From Cellulomonas fengjieae (GTDB lineage: Bacteria; Actinomycetota; Actinomycetes; Actinomycetales; Cellulomonadaceae), in assembly GCF_018388465.1 (NCBI RefSeq), contig NZ_CP074404.1:3720001-3784000 (forward strand): DNA of 64,000 nucleotides, written 5' to 3'. Under the pieces are notes generated by a model that saw only the letters and a list, made by a program, of their open reading frames with translations, searched no databases and was not told the origin of the DNA. Within the stretch, counting starts at the first letter, position 1, and every line of letters starts with the position of its first letter. Made by a program: the position numbers and the translations under genes. Below, one piece after another: positions 1 through 9,279 of this stretch.

Positions 1-361
1 CAACCCGCCGCTCGCCGAGACCGGGTTCCACCAGTCCCCGTCGGGGCGCTGGTACCGCCGCGTGGCACGCGAGGACGTCACCGAGCTGTTCGAGCTGGAC
101 CTCACCGCACGCTGGAACGGCCTCAGCGTCCGCGTCGTCGACCAGTGGCAGGACGCCCAGCGCTACGTCGTCGCCCGGATCTCCCACCTCGGGGACGACA
201 TCGAGCGGGCCGAGCGCCTCCACCTCAACCGGGTCGAGGCCGGCGTCTACGAGGGCATCGTCTACGCCGCCGAGCTCACCGACATCCAGACCAACCAGGT
301 GGTACCGCACACCTGGGCTCCCGGACCCGCTGCACCGCGCCAGCAGGTGGTCCGCTCATGA
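1..361 (+). CDS. Unknown protein, 5' end outside window
   Basis: Open frame already running at the left edge (frame of base 2) and ending in TGA at 359-361, so only the last 119 residues are seen. The visible part is soluble, with alternating acidic and basic stretches (AREDVTELFELDLTARW, GDDIERAERLHLNRVEAG) and no membrane segment. I do not recognise the family. An internal GTG at 62 could start a 99-residue version, but the frame upstream of it (FHQSPSGRWYRRV) has the same codon bias, so a longer gene is likelier. It converges on hemA with a strong hairpin between them. Confidence 0.6.
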   Translation, partial: NPPLAETGFHQSPSGRWYRRVAREDVTELFELDLTARWNGLSVRVVDQWQDAQRYVVARISHLGDDIERAERLHLNRVEAGVYEGIVYAAELTDIQTNQVVPHTWAPGPAAPRQQVVRS

Positions 362-398
362 CCGGGGTCACGCCAGCACTCGTGTGACCCCCCGGAAC

Positions 399-441
399 GC
401 GTGCCGGGCCTGGCCCTCCCCCCCGTCCAGGCCCGGCACGC
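399..441. terminator. Bidirectional terminator between unknown gene and hemA
   Basis: Perfect 15-bp inverted repeat: GCGTGCCGGGCCTGG at 399-413 and its complement at 427-441, with a 13-base C-rich loop. It lies between two convergent genes (ends at 361 and 462). There is no U tract, as usual in high-GC actinobacteria. Confidence 0.75.
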
Positions 442-461
442 TGCTTCATCCGCCAGCGTCG

Positions 462-1724
462 TCAGCCCCGCGCGTCGGCCACCACGGTCGGCACCGGGAT
501 CGCGGCCAGCTCCGCGAGCGCGGCCGCGTACCTCGCCGCATCCCCGGCGCGGGCGGCCTCCCGGGCACGGACCGTCGGCGCGTGCAGCGCCGCGCGGGTG
601 CGCCGGCGCAGCGCCCGTTCGGTCCGCTCGTCCCGCAGCTCGGCCGGGAGCCCGCTCAACGCGGCTTCCAGCCCGCCCAGGACGCGGGTCCGCTCAGCGA
701 CCACGGCCGGGTTCCAGTCTCGGACCCGGCGGTCGGCCTCGTAGGCCTCGGCCGCCTCGAGCACCACGGTGCGCGCGGTCTGCACGGCGGCGTGCTCGGC
801 CGGCGCGTGCTCGGCGACCGTATGCAGGCTGACCAGCCGGACGCCGGGCAGGGTGCGGACACCGGGATCGACGTCGTGCCGCAGCGCCAGGTCGACCACG
901 GTCAGCGGAGCGGAGGAGCCAGTGCGGGCCGCCGCGAGCGCGTCGACGCCGAGCACCGCCCCCGCGGCGCCGCTGCAGGCGACGACCAGGTCGACCTCGG
1001 CCACCTCGGCGGCCAGGTCGGCCGACGCGGGCAGCGAGCGGACGCCACGGGCCGCGGCGAACGCGCCCGCGCGGCCGGACGTCGAGTAGACCCGGACGTC
1101 GCCGGCGCCGCGGGCCTTCAGTGCCGCGAGCGAGGCCCCGGCGTAGGAGCCGGTCCCGATCAGCACGCAGCGCACATCGCGCCAGTCCGGCAGGTGCTGC
1201 TCGGCGATGTCGAGCGCCACGCCCACCACGGAGCGGCCGGTCGCCCCCAGCCCGGTGCGGCTCTCGACCAGCCGGGAGACGCGCGAGGCTGCCTGGAACA
1301 ACGACTCGAGCGCGGACGTGGTGGTTTGGTCGCGACGGGCGGTGCTCAGCGCACGGCGGACCTGACCGGCGATCTCCCGCTCGCCCACGACCATCGAGTC
1401 GAGGCCGCTGGCGACGGAGAACAGGTGGACGGCGGCGTCGGTCCCGGTGCTGACCCGCAGGTGGGAGCTCACCTGGTCGACCGTGTAGCCCGAGCGGCCG
1501 GCGACGGCGTGCGCCGCGGCGGCGATCGCGGCGGGGGTGTGCGCCGCGTCGTCGACCTCCAGGTACAGCTCGAACCGGTTGCACGTCGCCAGGACGACGG
1601 CACCGGACACGGACGCGGCCGACGCCACGAGCTCGGACGCGACGGCGTGGACATCCGTCGAGAGACGTTCCAGCACATCGAGGTCGAGGTCGTGGTGGCT
1701 GGCGGCGAGGGACAGCAGCACCAC
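462..1724 (-). CDS. hemA: Glutamyl-tRNA reductase
   Basis: NADPH-dependent reduction of glutamyl-tRNA to glutamate-1-semialdehyde, the first committed step of C5-pathway tetrapyrrole synthesis. The 420-residue product has the N-terminal catalytic domain with the active-site cysteine in LATCNRFELY (Cys48), the GEREIAGQVRRAL segment, a Rossmann NADPH domain around residues 165-310 (VLIGTGSYAGASLAALKARG) and a C-terminal helical dimerisation region. Length is normal for the family. The GTG at 1724 is used; a second GTG directly follows, so the start could shift one codon. It is transcribed away from hemE, with only about 46 bases between the two starts. HemL at 7073 takes the product. Confidence 0.95.
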   Translation of the reverse strand: MVLLSLAASHHDLDLDVLERLSTDVHAVASELVASAASVSGAVVLATCNRFELYLEVDDAAHTPAAIAAAAHAVAGRSGYTVDQVSSHLRVSTGTDAAVHLFSVASGLDSMVVGEREIAGQVRRALSTARRDQTTTSALESLFQAASRVSRLVESRTGLGATGRSVVGVALDIAEQHLPDWRDVRCVLIGTGSYAGASLAALKARGAGDVRVYSTSGRAGAFAAARGVRSLPASADLAAEVAEVDLVVACSGAAGAVLGVDALAAARTGSSAPLTVVDLALRHDVDPGVRTLPGVRLVSLHTVAEHAPAEHAAVQTARTVVLEAAEAYEADRRVRDWNPAVVAERTRVLGGLEAALSGLPAELRDERTERALRRRTRAALHAPTVRAREAARAGDAARYAAALAELAAIPVPTVVADARG

Positions 1725-1770
1725 GTGCCCGAGTTAATCATCCCGACATTTGTCCGGCACAATCGGCAGC
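1725..1770. promoter_or_regulatory. Divergent hemA / hemE promoter region
   Basis: AT-richer 46-base gap between divergent starts. On the plus strand CACAAT at 1758-1763 lies 7 bases before the hemE GTG, the spacing expected of a -10 box for a leaderless mRNA. On the minus strand TTGTGC and GATTAA are separated by 17 bases, upstream of the hemA GTG. TTGTCCGGCACAA at 1750-1762 is a loose inverted repeat. Boxes are read by eye. Confidence 0.45.
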
Positions 1771-2835
1771 GTGAACCTTCCTTCCTCGCACCCCCTCGCA
1801 GACGGCCGGACGACGAATTCTTCGCTGGTCCGCGCCTATTGCGGGAAGCAGCCCGCGAGGCGGCCGGTGTGGTTCATGCGACAGGCCGGCCGTTCGCTGC
1901 CCGAGTACCGCGAGGCGCGCGTCGGCACCGCCATGCTCGACGCCTGCCTGGATCCCGCGCTGGCCAGCGAGATCACCCTGCAGCCGGTGCGACGCCACGA
2001 CGTGGACGCGGCGATCTTCTTCTCCGACATCGTCGTGCCGCTCAAGCTCGCCGGTGTCGACGTGGAGATCCAGCCCGGTGTGGGCCCTGTGATGGGATCC
2101 ACAGTCCGCACGGCCGACGACGTGGCGCGCCTGCGCGACCTCGGTCCGCTGACCCCGGAGGCGCTGCAGCCCGTCTCGGACGGTGTCGCGCTGACGGTCG
2201 CCGCCCTCGGCGCGACGCCGCTGATCGGCTTCGCGGGTGCGCCGTTCACGCTCGCGGCCTACCTGGTGGAGGGTGGCCCGTCGCGCGACCACCTCGCGGC
2301 CCGCACGCTGATGCACGCCGACCCGGCCACGTGGACGGCGCTGACCGAGTGGGCCGCCGACGTGACCGGCGCGTTCCTGCGGGCGCAGGTGCTGGCCGGC
2401 GCGAGCGCGACGCAGCTGTTCGACTCGTGGGCCGGCTCGCTCGGCCTCGGCGACTACACGGCGCACGTGGCGCCCGCGTCCAGCCGCGCGCTGAGCCACG
2501 TGGCCGACCTGGGGGTGCGCAAGGTGCACTTCGGCACGGGCACCAGCGAGCTGCTCGGCGCCATGCGGGACGTCGGCGCCGACGTGATCGGCGTCGACTA
2601 CCGCCTCCCGCTCGACGAGGCCAACCGCCGCCTGGGCGGCACGACCCCGCTGCAGGGCAACATCGACCCGGCGCTGCTCGCGGCCCCGTGGCCGGTCCTG
2701 GAGGCGCACGTCCGGGACGTCGTCGCCCGCGGTGCCACGGCGCCCGGCCACGTGGTGAACCTCGGTCACGGGGTCCCGCCGGACACCGACCCCACCGTGC
2801 TCACGCGGGTGGCCCGCCTGGTCCACGAGATCTGA
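1771..2835 (+). CDS. hemE: Uroporphyrinogen decarboxylase
   Basis: Removes four acetate carboxyls from uroporphyrinogen III to give coproporphyrinogen III in the cytoplasm. The hallmark PVWFMRQAGRSLPEYR near the N-terminus, SDIVVPLKLAGVDVEIQPGVGP, FAGAPFTLAAYLVEGG and the C-terminal LGHGVPPDTDP are all present, giving a full-length 354-residue TIM barrel. I chose GTG at 1771 because a -10-like CACAAT sits 7 bases upstream. An in-frame TTG at 1750 would add seven residues but would overlap that box. The gene is followed two bases after its stop by hemG. Confidence 0.95.
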   Translation: MNLPSSHPLADGRTTNSSLVRAYCGKQPARRPVWFMRQAGRSLPEYREARVGTAMLDACLDPALASEITLQPVRRHDVDAAIFFSDIVVPLKLAGVDVEIQPGVGPVMGSTVRTADDVARLRDLGPLTPEALQPVSDGVALTVAALGATPLIGFAGAPFTLAAYLVEGGPSRDHLAARTLMHADPATWTALTEWAADVTGAFLRAQVLAGASATQLFDSWAGSLGLGDYTAHVAPASSRALSHVADLGVRKVHFGTGTSELLGAMRDVGADVIGVDYRLPLDEANRRLGGTTPLQGNIDPALLAAPWPVLEAHVRDVVARGATAPGHVVNLGHGVPPDTDPTVLTRVARLVHEI

Positions 2836-2837
2836 CG

Positions 2838-4127
2838 ATGGCCTGGGACGCGGTCGTCGTCGGCGGCGGGGTCGCCGGCCTCGTCGCCGCGCGCGAGCTG
2901 GTGCACGCCGGCCTGCGGACGCTCGTCCTGGAGCAGCGCGACGCCCCGGGCGGGGCGGTCGCCGGGCACACGGTCGCCGGTCTGCGGCTCGACGCCGGGG
3001 CGGAGTCCTTCGCCACGCGCGGCGGTGTGGTGGCCGAGCTGCTCGACGAGCTGGGCTTGGCGGCTCGCGTCCGGACGCCCGAGCCCGTCGGCTCCTGGGT
3101 GCACCTGCCGCACGGCGACGGCCCCCTGCCGCGCACCGGCCTGCTGGGCATCCCGGCCGACCCGCTGGCCGCCGACGTGCGCGCCACGCTCGGGCCGCTC
3201 GGCGCGCTGCGGGCGAGCCTGGACCTGGTGCTCCCCGCCAGCGACGAGGCCACGCTCGGCGCGCTGGTGCGGCGGCGGATGGGGACCCGCGTGCTGGACC
3301 GCCTGGTGCGGCCGGTGGTCGGCGGGGTGCACGCCGCGGACCCCGACGAGCTCGCCGTCGACGCGGTCTCACCCGGGCTGCCGGCCGCCCTGCGCCGCGA
3401 GCGCGGCTCGCTGGCCCGGGCGGTCCGCAGCCTGCGGGCGTCGGCACCGGCCGGCTCGGCCGTGCAGGGGATCGACGGTGGCCTGCACGTGCTGGTCGAG
3501 GCCCTGGTGGCGGACATCGAGGCCCGCGGCGGCACCGTCCGCTGCGGCGCGACCGTCACGTCGCTCGAGAGCGAGCGCACGGACCGGTGGGTCCTGGCCA
3601 CCCCGGCGGCCGTGGACCTGCTCGGCCTGAGCGTGGGCACGCCGGATCCCGGGACCCCGGTCACGCTCGTCACCCTCGTGCTCGACGCCCCCGCGCTCGA
3701 CGCCGCCCCGCGGGGCACCGGTGTGCTCGTGGCACGCGAGTCCACCGACGTGACCGCCAAGGCGCTCACGCACGCCACCGCCAAGTGGGGCTGGCTGGCC
3801 GCGGTCGCGGGCCCGGGACGGCACGTGGTCCGGCTGTCCTACGGGCGGTCCGGGCAGGACGTCCGGCCCGACGTGGACACCGCCCTGCGGGACGCCGCGG
3901 TCCTCCTGGGCACGCCGCTGGGGCGTGACCAGCTGCTGGGCTCGGCGGTCGTGCGGTGGACCCAGGCCCTGCCGCGGCCGAGCGCCGAGCACGCGCGGGT
4001 GGTCGCGGCGGTGCGCGCCTCGGTCGACCAGCTGCCGGGCGTGACCGTGTGCGGCGCGTGGGTCGCCGGCAACGGGCTCGCGTCGGTGGTCCCGCAGGCC
4101 AGGGCGGCAGCCCGCGCCATGATCTGA
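2838..4127 (+). CDS. hemG: FAD-dependent protoporphyrinogen/coproporphyrinogen oxidase (HemY/CgoX type)
   Basis: Oxygen-dependent FAD enzyme of 429 residues. In monoderm actinobacteria this family (HemY/CgoX) is known to oxidise coproporphyrinogen III to coproporphyrin III in the coproporphyrin-dependent heme route. The FAD-binding dinucleotide fold opens the protein (VVVGGGVAGLVAARELVHAG, then VLEQRDAPGG), and the C-terminal CGAWVAGNGLASVV closes the FAD site. It starts at ATG 2838, two bases after hemE, so the two are co-transcribed. The coproheme decarboxylase (hemQ/chdC) often found next to it in actinobacteria is not here. The traditional symbol is used; cgoX may be more accurate. Confidence 0.9.
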   Translation: MAWDAVVVGGGVAGLVAARELVHAGLRTLVLEQRDAPGGAVAGHTVAGLRLDAGAESFATRGGVVAELLDELGLAARVRTPEPVGSWVHLPHGDGPLPRTGLLGIPADPLAADVRATLGPLGALRASLDLVLPASDEATLGALVRRRMGTRVLDRLVRPVVGGVHAADPDELAVDAVSPGLPAALRRERGSLARAVRSLRASAPAGSAVQGIDGGLHVLVEALVADIEARGGTVRCGATVTSLESERTDRWVLATPAAVDLLGLSVGTPDPGTPVTLVTLVLDAPALDAAPRGTGVLVARESTDVTAKALTHATAKWGWLAAVAGPGRHVVRLSYGRSGQDVRPDVDTALRDAAVLLGTPLGRDQLLGSAVVRWTQALPRPSAEHARVVAAVRASVDQLPGVTVCGAWVAGNGLASVVPQARAAARAMI

Positions 4128-4294
4128 CGCGCATTCCGTCGGCATTTTCTGACAACGCGTCGTGATGCGGCGCAAGAATGCCGTGGGTCACATTTTCCCC
4201 GTCATTTTCTGACAGATTGTCAGGACCAGGCCACGACTTTTGTGGATTCTCCTGCGACTTCGACATCCCCGCGACCGAGAGGGACACTGGCGGT
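4128..4294 (+). promoter_or_regulatory. hemC operon upstream region with repeated TTTTCTGACA boxes
   Basis: A 167-base, clearly AT-richer gap before hemC. It holds two copies of CATTTTCTGACA, at 4143-4154 and 4203-4214, exactly 60 bases apart. The second copy runs into a 6-bp inverted repeat CTGACA-gat-TGTCAG (4209-4223). This looks like a regulator or architectural-protein site controlling hemCDBL, but the factor is unknown. Confidence 0.45.
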
Positions 4295-5266
4295 ATGCCT
4301 CAGCACGTCCTCGTCGGCACGCGCGCCAGCGCGCTCGCACTCACGCAGACCGGCCACGTGGTCGACGCCCTCGCGGCGCTCGGCCGTGGCGACCTCACCC
4401 TCGAGACCGTCCGCGTCCGCACGGACGGCGACCGGCTGACGGGCTCGCTGCAGAGCCTCGGGGGCACCGGGGTGTTCGTCGCGGCGCTGCGCGACGCCCT
4501 CCTCGACGGCCGGTGCGACGTGGCGGTGCACTCGCTCAAGGACCTGCCGACGGGTGACCCCGACGGCCTCGTGCTCGGTGCGGTCCCGCCGCGCGAGGAC
4601 CCGTCCGACGCCCTGTGCGCCCGGGACGGGCTGACCCTCGACCGCCTGCCGACCGGCGCCCGGGTGGGCACCGGCTCCCCCCGCCGGGCGGCCCAGCTCC
4701 TCGCGGTCCGGCCGGACCTCACGGTCGTCGACATCCGCGGCAACGTCGACACGCGGCTCGGCCGGGTCGCCGGCTCAGCCACCGGGCCCGGCGACCTCGA
4801 CGCGGTGGTGCTCGCGCGCGCCGGGCTCGCACGCCTGGGCCGGCTCGAGGCCGTCACGCAGGAGTTCACGCCCGACGTCATGGCGCCCGCCCCCGGGCAG
4901 GGTGCGCTGGCCGTCGAGGTCCGGTCCGACCTGCCCGCCGATGCGCCGCTGGCGCGCGCCCTGCGCCTGCTCGACCACCGGCCGACCCGGCTGGCGGTCG
5001 TCGCCGAGCGTGCGCTGCTCGGTCGGCTGGAGGCGGGCTGCGCCGCCCCGATCGGCGCCGACGCCCACCTGGCCGGCGACGGACGCACCCTGCGCCTCGA
5101 CGCCGTCATCGTCCGACCGGACGGGGGTGCGATCCTGCGCCGCGGCCGGACCATCGCGCTCGGCGCGGACGGTGTGGCGGACGCCCACCGGCTCGGCACC
5201 GAGCTGGCCGAGATCCTGCTCGACGCGGGCGCCGCCGACCTGGCCTTCCTGGGGGCCGCCCGGTGA
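4295..5266 (+). CDS. hemC: Hydroxymethylbilane synthase (porphobilinogen deaminase)
   Basis: Polymerises four porphobilinogens into hydroxymethylbilane. The 323-residue protein begins with the typical [16 protein letters not shown], continues with HSLKDLPT and [18 protein letters not shown], and carries the cysteine that binds the dipyrromethane cofactor in [13 protein letters not shown] (Cys249). Length matches the family. ATG 4295 is chosen because it starts just before the conserved core; longer in-frame starts would reach into the AT-rich leader. It overlaps hemD by 4 bases (GTGA), indicating translational coupling. Confidence 0.95.
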   Translation: MPQHVLVGTRASALALTQTGHVVDALAALGRGDLTLETVRVRTDGDRLTGSLQSLGGTGVFVAALRDALLDGRCDVAVHSLKDLPTGDPDGLVLGAVPPREDPSDALCARDGLTLDRLPTGARVGTGSPRRAAQLLAVRPDLTVVDIRGNVDTRLGRVAGSATGPGDLDAVVLARAGLARLGRLEAVTQEFTPDVMAPAPGQGALAVEVRSDLPADAPLARALRLLDHRPTRLAVVAERALLGRLEAGCAAPIGADAHLAGDGRTLRLDAVIVRPDGGAILRRGRTIALGADGVADAHRLGTELAEILLDAGAADLAFLGAAR

Positions 5267-6090
5267 CGACGACACCCGCGCTCCCGCTGGCGGGCTGGCG
5301 CGTGCTGGTGCCGCGGCCGGCGGCCGGTCGCAGCCCCGCGGTCGTGGCGCTCGCGGCCGCCGGTGCCGAGGCGGTCGTGGTGCCCCTCATCGAGACGGTG
5401 CCGCCCGAGGACCCGACCGAGCTGGACGACGCCCTGCTGGCGCTCGAGTCCGGCTGGTACGGCTGGTTGGTACTCACCAGCGCGGCTGCCGTCCCGGTGC
5501 TGGTGGACCGCGCGCAGGAGACCGCCGGCGGCCTCGCCCAGCTCCTGGCCGACGGGCACGTGCGCGTCGCTGCCATCGGCCCCGGCACCGCGCGGGCCCT
5601 GCGGGACGTCGGCGTCGAGCCCGCACTGGTGCCGCGCGGAGCGTCCACGTCGCGCGCGCTGGTCGACGCGTGGCCCGAGCCGACCGAACCCGCCCGCGTG
5701 CTGTTCCCCCGCGGCGACCTGGCCGCGACGACCGTCACCGACGGTCTGCGGCAGCGGGGCTGGGACGTGACGGACGTCGTCGCCTACCGGACCGTGCCCG
5801 CCGCACCGCCGCCCGCCGAGGTGCGCGAGTCCTGGTCCGACGGCACGATCCGCGCGGCGCTGCTCACGTCGGCCAGCACCGTGCGCGAGCTGGCCGCCCG
5901 CCTGGGGCCGCCGCCGACGAGCACGTTCCTGATCGGCATCGGCCCGTCCACCGCCGCGGAGGCCGCGCGCCTCGGCCTCCCCCTCGCCGGCGTGGCGACC
6001 GAGCAGACCATGCTCGGCATGGTCGACGCCCTCACCCGGGCCGCCACGACGGTCCTGCCCGCCCCCGCCACCAGCCCCGAGGAGCTGTGA
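5263..6090 (+). CDS. hemD: Uroporphyrinogen-III synthase
   Basis: Cyclises hydroxymethylbilane with inversion of ring D to uroporphyrinogen III. The 275-residue protein shows the two-lobed HemD pattern: [20 protein letters not shown] at the start, [40 protein letters not shown] and a C-terminal [13 protein letters not shown] and [15 protein letters not shown]. The sequence is poorly conserved in this family, so the call leans partly on position between hemC and hemB. GTG start overlaps the hemC stop, and the stop overlaps the hemB ATG by one base. Confidence 0.9.
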   Translation: MTTTPALPLAGWRVLVPRPAAGRSPAVVALAAAGAEAVVVPLIETVPPEDPTELDDALLALESGWYGWLVLTSAAAVPVLVDRAQETAGGLAQLLADGHVRVAAIGPGTARALRDVGVEPALVPRGASTSRALVDAWPEPTEPARVLFPRGDLAATTVTDGLRQRGWDVTDVVAYRTVPAAPPPAEVRESWSDGTIRAALLTSASTVRELAARLGPPPTSTFLIGIGPSTAAEAARLGLPLAGVATEQTMLGMVDALTRAATTVLPAPATSPEEL

Positions 6091-7076
6091 TGACCGGACG
6101 TCGCGTCCGTCCCCGTCGGCTGCGCGCCACCCCCGCGATGCGCCGCCTGACCGCCGAGACCCGCCTGGAGGCCGCGCAGCTGGTGCTGCCGGTGTTCGTC
6201 AAGGAGGGCCTGTCCGAGCCGCACGAGATCAGCTCCATGCCGGGCGTGCTGCAGCACACCCGCGACTCGCTGCGTCGCGCGGTCACCGAGGCGGCGGACG
6301 CCGGGCTCGGTGGCGTCATGCTCTTCGCGATCCCGTCGGTGCGGGACGCGACCGGCTCGCAGGCCACGGACCCCGACGGCATCCTCAACGTCGCCATCGC
6401 GGACACCGTCGCGGAGGTGGGCGACGCGCTCGTCGTGCAGGCCGACCTGTGCCTCGACGAGTTCACCGACCACGGGCACTGCGGCGTCCTGACGCCCGGC
6501 GGCGCCGTGGACAACGACGCGACGCTGGTCCGGTACGCCGAGATGGCCCTCGCCCAGGCCGAGGCGGGGGCGCACCTCGTCGGGCTGTCCGGGATGATGG
6601 ACGGCCAGGTCGGGTACGTGCGGGACGCCCTGGACGCCGCCGGCCGTGAGGACGTCGCCGTCCTGGCCTACGCCGCCAAGTACGCGTCCGCGTTCTACGG
6701 TCCGTTCCGCGAGGCGGTGGACTCGCAGCTCGAGGGTGACCGCCGGACGTACCAGATGGATCCGGCGAACCGTCGCGAGGCCGTCCGGGAGGTGGCCATC
6801 GACCTGGCCGAGGGCGCCGACGTCGTCATGGTCAAGCCGGCCCTGGCGTACCTCGACATCCTGTCCGACGTGGCCGCGATGTCGACAGTTCCCGTCGCGG
6901 CCTACCAGGTGTCCGGCGAGTACGCCATGATCGAGGCCGCAGCCGCGCGCGGCTGGATCGAGCGCAGACGGGCGATCCTGGAGTCCGTGCTCAGCATCCG
7001 CCGCGCCGGTGCCGATCACGTCCTCACCTACAGCGCGACTGAGCTGGCCGGTTGGCTGGCGGAGGAGATCCGATGA
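6090..7076 (+). CDS. hemB: Delta-aminolevulinic acid dehydratase (porphobilinogen synthase)
   Basis: Condenses two 5-aminolevulinates to porphobilinogen. The 328-residue protein has both active-site lysines, in [13 protein letters not shown] (Lys197) and [12 protein letters not shown] (Lys249, Schiff base). The metal loop reads [14 protein letters not shown]: Cys121 and Cys131 of the zinc triad are kept but the middle position (123) is Asp, so it is neither the classic three-cysteine zinc form nor the all-Asp magnesium form. ATG 6090 shares a base with the hemD stop, and the 3' end overlaps hemL by 4 bases. Confidence 0.95.
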   Translation: MTGRRVRPRRLRATPAMRRLTAETRLEAAQLVLPVFVKEGLSEPHEISSMPGVLQHTRDSLRRAVTEAADAGLGGVMLFAIPSVRDATGSQATDPDGILNVAIADTVAEVGDALVVQADLCLDEFTDHGHCGVLTPGGAVDNDATLVRYAEMALAQAEAGAHLVGLSGMMDGQVGYVRDALDAAGREDVAVLAYAAKYASAFYGPFREAVDSQLEGDRRTYQMDPANRREAVREVAIDLAEGADVVMVKPALAYLDILSDVAAMSTVPVAAYQVSGEYAMIEAAAARGWIERRRAILESVLSIRRAGADHVLTYSATELAGWLAEEIR

Positions 7077-8407
7077 GCGTCACCACCAACGCGACGACCA
7101 GCGCGTCAGCCTTCGCGCGCGCGCAGTCCGTCATCCCCGGCGGTGTCAACTCCCCGGTGCGCGCGTACGGCAACGTGGGCGGGACGCCGCGGTTCCTCGC
7201 GTCGGCGCAGGGCGCCTACGTCACCGACGTGGACGGCAACGAGTACGTCGACCTCGTCGGCTCCTGGGGTCCCGCGCTGCTCGGGCACGCGCACCCGCAG
7301 GTCGTGGAGGCGGTCCGCGAGGCCGCCGGCCGGGGCCTGAGCTTCGGCGCCCCGACCGTCACGGAGGTCGACCTGGTCGACGAGATCCGCTCGCGGGTCC
7401 CCCCGGCCGAGAAGGTGCGCCTGGTGTCCACCGGCACCGAGGCGACCATGACGGCGCTGCGCCTGGCGCGCGCGTTCACGGGCCGCGACCTCGTCGTGAA
7501 GTTCGCGGGCTGCTACCACGGCCACGTGGACGCACTGCTCGCCTCCGCCGGGTCCGGCGTGGCCACCCTCGGCCTGCCCGACTCGGCCGGCGTCTCCGCC
7601 GCGGTCGCCGGCGAGACGATCGTGGTGCCCTACAACGACGTCGAGGCCGTCGAGGCGGTCTTCGCCGAGCACGGCGAGCGCATCGCCGCCGTCATCACCG
7701 AGGCGGCGCCGGCCAACATGGGCGTCGTCCCGCCGCTGCCCGGCTACAACGCCGCGCTGCGTCGCATCACGCTCGCGCACGGCGCGCTGCTGATCCAGGA
7801 CGAGGTGCTCACGGGCTTCCGCGTCGGCTACTCCGGCTGGTGGGGCCTGGAGGGCCTGCGGGAGGGCTGGTCGGCGGACCTGCACACATTCGGCAAGGTC
7901 ATCGGTGGCGGGCTGCCCGTGGCGGCCGTCGGCGGGCGCCGGGACGTCATGTCGCTGCTGGCCCCGGTGGGTCCCGTCTACCAGGCGGGCACGTTGTCCG
8001 GGAACCCGGTGGCCACCGCCGCGGGCCTGGCCACGCTGCGGCTGGCGGACGCGGACGTGTACACGCGGGTCGACGCCGTCGCCGCCCAGCTGCGCGCCGA
8101 GCTCACCACCGCCCTCTCGGCCGAGGGGGTGCCGCACGCGGTCCAGTGGGGCGGCAACCTGTTCAGCACCTTCTTCGGCGCCGGCGTGGCCGCGCAGGGC
8201 GCGCGCGACTACGCGTCCGTGCTGGCCACCGAGTCGTGGCGGTACGCACCGTTCTTCCACTCGCTGCTCGAGTCCGGGGTGTACGCGCCGCCGTCGCCGT
8301 TCGAGGCGTGGTTCGTCTCGGCCGCGCACGACGACGCCGCGGTCGACCGCATCGTCTCGGCGCTGCCGGCCGCGGTCCGCGCCGCGGCGCAGGCCACCGC
8401 CCCCTGA
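7073..8407 (+). CDS. hemL: Glutamate-1-semialdehyde 2,1-aminomutase
   Basis: PLP enzyme that moves the amino group of glutamate-1-semialdehyde to form 5-aminolevulinate, the step after HemA. The 444-residue class III aminotransferase has [14 protein letters not shown], the cofactor-contacting [27 protein letters not shown] and the PLP lysine in [15 protein letters not shown] (Lys275). ATG 7073 overlaps the hemB stop (ATGA). It is the last gene of hemCDBL. The rrf2 stop begins at the next base, so the two genes converge with no spacer and no hairpin. Confidence 0.95.
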   Translation: MSVTTNATTSASAFARAQSVIPGGVNSPVRAYGNVGGTPRFLASAQGAYVTDVDGNEYVDLVGSWGPALLGHAHPQVVEAVREAAGRGLSFGAPTVTEVDLVDEIRSRVPPAEKVRLVSTGTEATMTALRLARAFTGRDLVVKFAGCYHGHVDALLASAGSGVATLGLPDSAGVSAAVAGETIVVPYNDVEAVEAVFAEHGERIAAVITEAAPANMGVVPPLPGYNAALRRITLAHGALLIQDEVLTGFRVGYSGWWGLEGLREGWSADLHTFGKVIGGGLPVAAVGGRRDVMSLLAPVGPVYQAGTLSGNPVATAAGLATLRLADADVYTRVDAVAAQLRAELTTALSAEGVPHAVQWGGNLFSTFFGAGVAAQGARDYASVLATESWRYAPFFHSLLESGVYAPPSPFEAWFVSAAHDDAAVDRIVSALPAAVRAAAQATAP

Positions 8408-8866
8408 CTACGGGTTGACCCAGGCGTCCTCGCGGGCGCCCAGGTCCCGCACGTGCGGGGGCAGGTCACCTGAGACGAGGTCAGCGAGGGTGACCTGGTC
8501 GAGCACGTCCCGCACGCTGACGCGCAGCGCCACCCAGACGTCGAGCAGCGCGCGCGCCGAGCCGCCGTACTCGAGCGCGGTCGGCCGCTCGTCGCGCACG
8601 GTGACCAGCGGACCGTCGACGGCGCGGATGACGTCGGCCAGCGTGATCTCGGTCGCCGGCCGGCCCAGCCGGTAGCCGCCGGCCCGCCCGCGGACGCTGG
8701 TCACCACGCCCCCGCGGCGCAGGTCGCCCAGGATCCGCTCCAGGAACGCCACGGGCAGCTGCTGACCGGCGGCCAGGTCGTCGGCGCGCACCGGCTCGCC
8801 GTGCGGGGACGCCGCGAGCTCGGCGCACGCCCGCACCGCATAGTCCGCCTTCGCCGAGACCCGCAT
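8408..8866 (-). CDS. Rrf2-family transcriptional regulator
   Basis: A 152-residue winged-helix repressor. It has the family opening MRVSAKADYAVRACAEL, a helix-turn-helix near residues 26-50 (RADDLAAGQQLPVAFLERILGDLRRGGVV), the wing SVRGRAGGYRLGRPATEITLADVIRAVDGPL, and a dimerisation helix at the end. The three clustered cysteines that hold an Fe-S cluster in IscR/NsrR are missing; the only Cys is residue 14. It therefore probably senses something other than an Fe-S state. ATG 8866 lies 7 bases after a -10-like CACAAT (8874-8879, minus strand), suggesting a leaderless mRNA. It is divergent from csoR. Confidence 0.85.
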   Translation of the reverse strand: MRVSAKADYAVRACAELAASPHGEPVRADDLAAGQQLPVAFLERILGDLRRGGVVTSVRGRAGGYRLGRPATEITLADVIRAVDGPLVTVRDERPTALEYGGSARALLDVWVALRVSVRDVLDQVTLADLVSGDLPPHVRDLGAREDAWVNP

Positions 8867-8898
8867 GCGGTCGATTGTGCACCGCGCACCGTCGGGAA

Positions 8899-8913
8899 TA
8901 CCCCCTAGGGGTA
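8899..8913. promoter_or_regulatory. CsoR-type copper operator
   Basis: TACCCCCTAGGGGTA is a pseudo-palindrome of the kind bound by CsoR repressors (T-A-C-C-C...G-G-G-T-A arms), placed between the divergent rrf2 and csoR-copZ-copA genes and about 60 bases before the csoR ATG. Autoregulation of the copper unit, relieved by Cu(I), is the expected behaviour. Confidence 0.7.
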
Positions 8914-8971
8914 CCGTGTTGCGAAGATTGCACCCGCTCGACCGACGGCCCGACCCCAGGAAGGACCCACC

Positions 8972-9253
8972 ATGCACGGCTACATCGACGCCAAGGACGA
9001 CTACCTCAAGCGCCTGCGGCGGGTCGAGGGGCAGGTGCGTGGCATCGCCCGCATGGTCGACGAGGACGTCTACTGCATCGACATCCTGACCCAGGTGGCA
9101 GCCGTCACCAAGGCCCTGCAGGCCGTGAGCATCGGCCTGGTCGAGGACCACCTCGCCCACTGCGTCGTCGACGCGGCCCGCCAGTCCCCCGAGGAGGGCG
9201 CGGCCAAGGTCAAGGAAGCGTCCGACGCCATCGCCCGCCTCGTCCGTAGCTGA
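8972..9253 (+). CDS. csoR: Copper-sensing repressor CsoR
   Basis: A 93-residue all-helical DUF156 protein. The DNA-contact helix motif DYLKRLRRVEGQVRGIARMV is typical, and the Cu(I) ligand set Cys35-His60-Cys64 (VYCIDIL ... EDHLAHCVV) matches the Cys-His-Cys triad known for CsoR, which separates it from formaldehyde (FrmR) and nickel (RcnR) relatives. ATG 8972 follows an AGGAAGGA ribosome site. Located directly in front of copZ and copA and behind a CsoR-like operator, so Cu-regulated expression of the chaperone and exporter is the clear role. Confidence 0.93.
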   Translation: MHGYIDAKDDYLKRLRRVEGQVRGIARMVDEDVYCIDILTQVAAVTKALQAVSIGLVEDHLAHCVVDAARQSPEEGAAKVKEASDAIARLVRS

Positions 9254-9279
9254 ACCTCAGCTGGAACCTAGGAGCCCCC

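Noticed and set aside
1750..1762. TTGTCCGGCACAA as a Rex-type redox operator before hemE/hemA
   Set aside because: Arms are only TTGT/ACAA and the spacing does not match the known Rex site; treated as part of the promoter region.
384..4127. A single plus-strand open frame of about 1,247 codons
   Set aside because: Only its last third (from 2838) is hemG. The rest runs antisense to hemA and out of frame through hemE, with Arg/Gly/Pro-rich translation typical of high-GC shadow frames.
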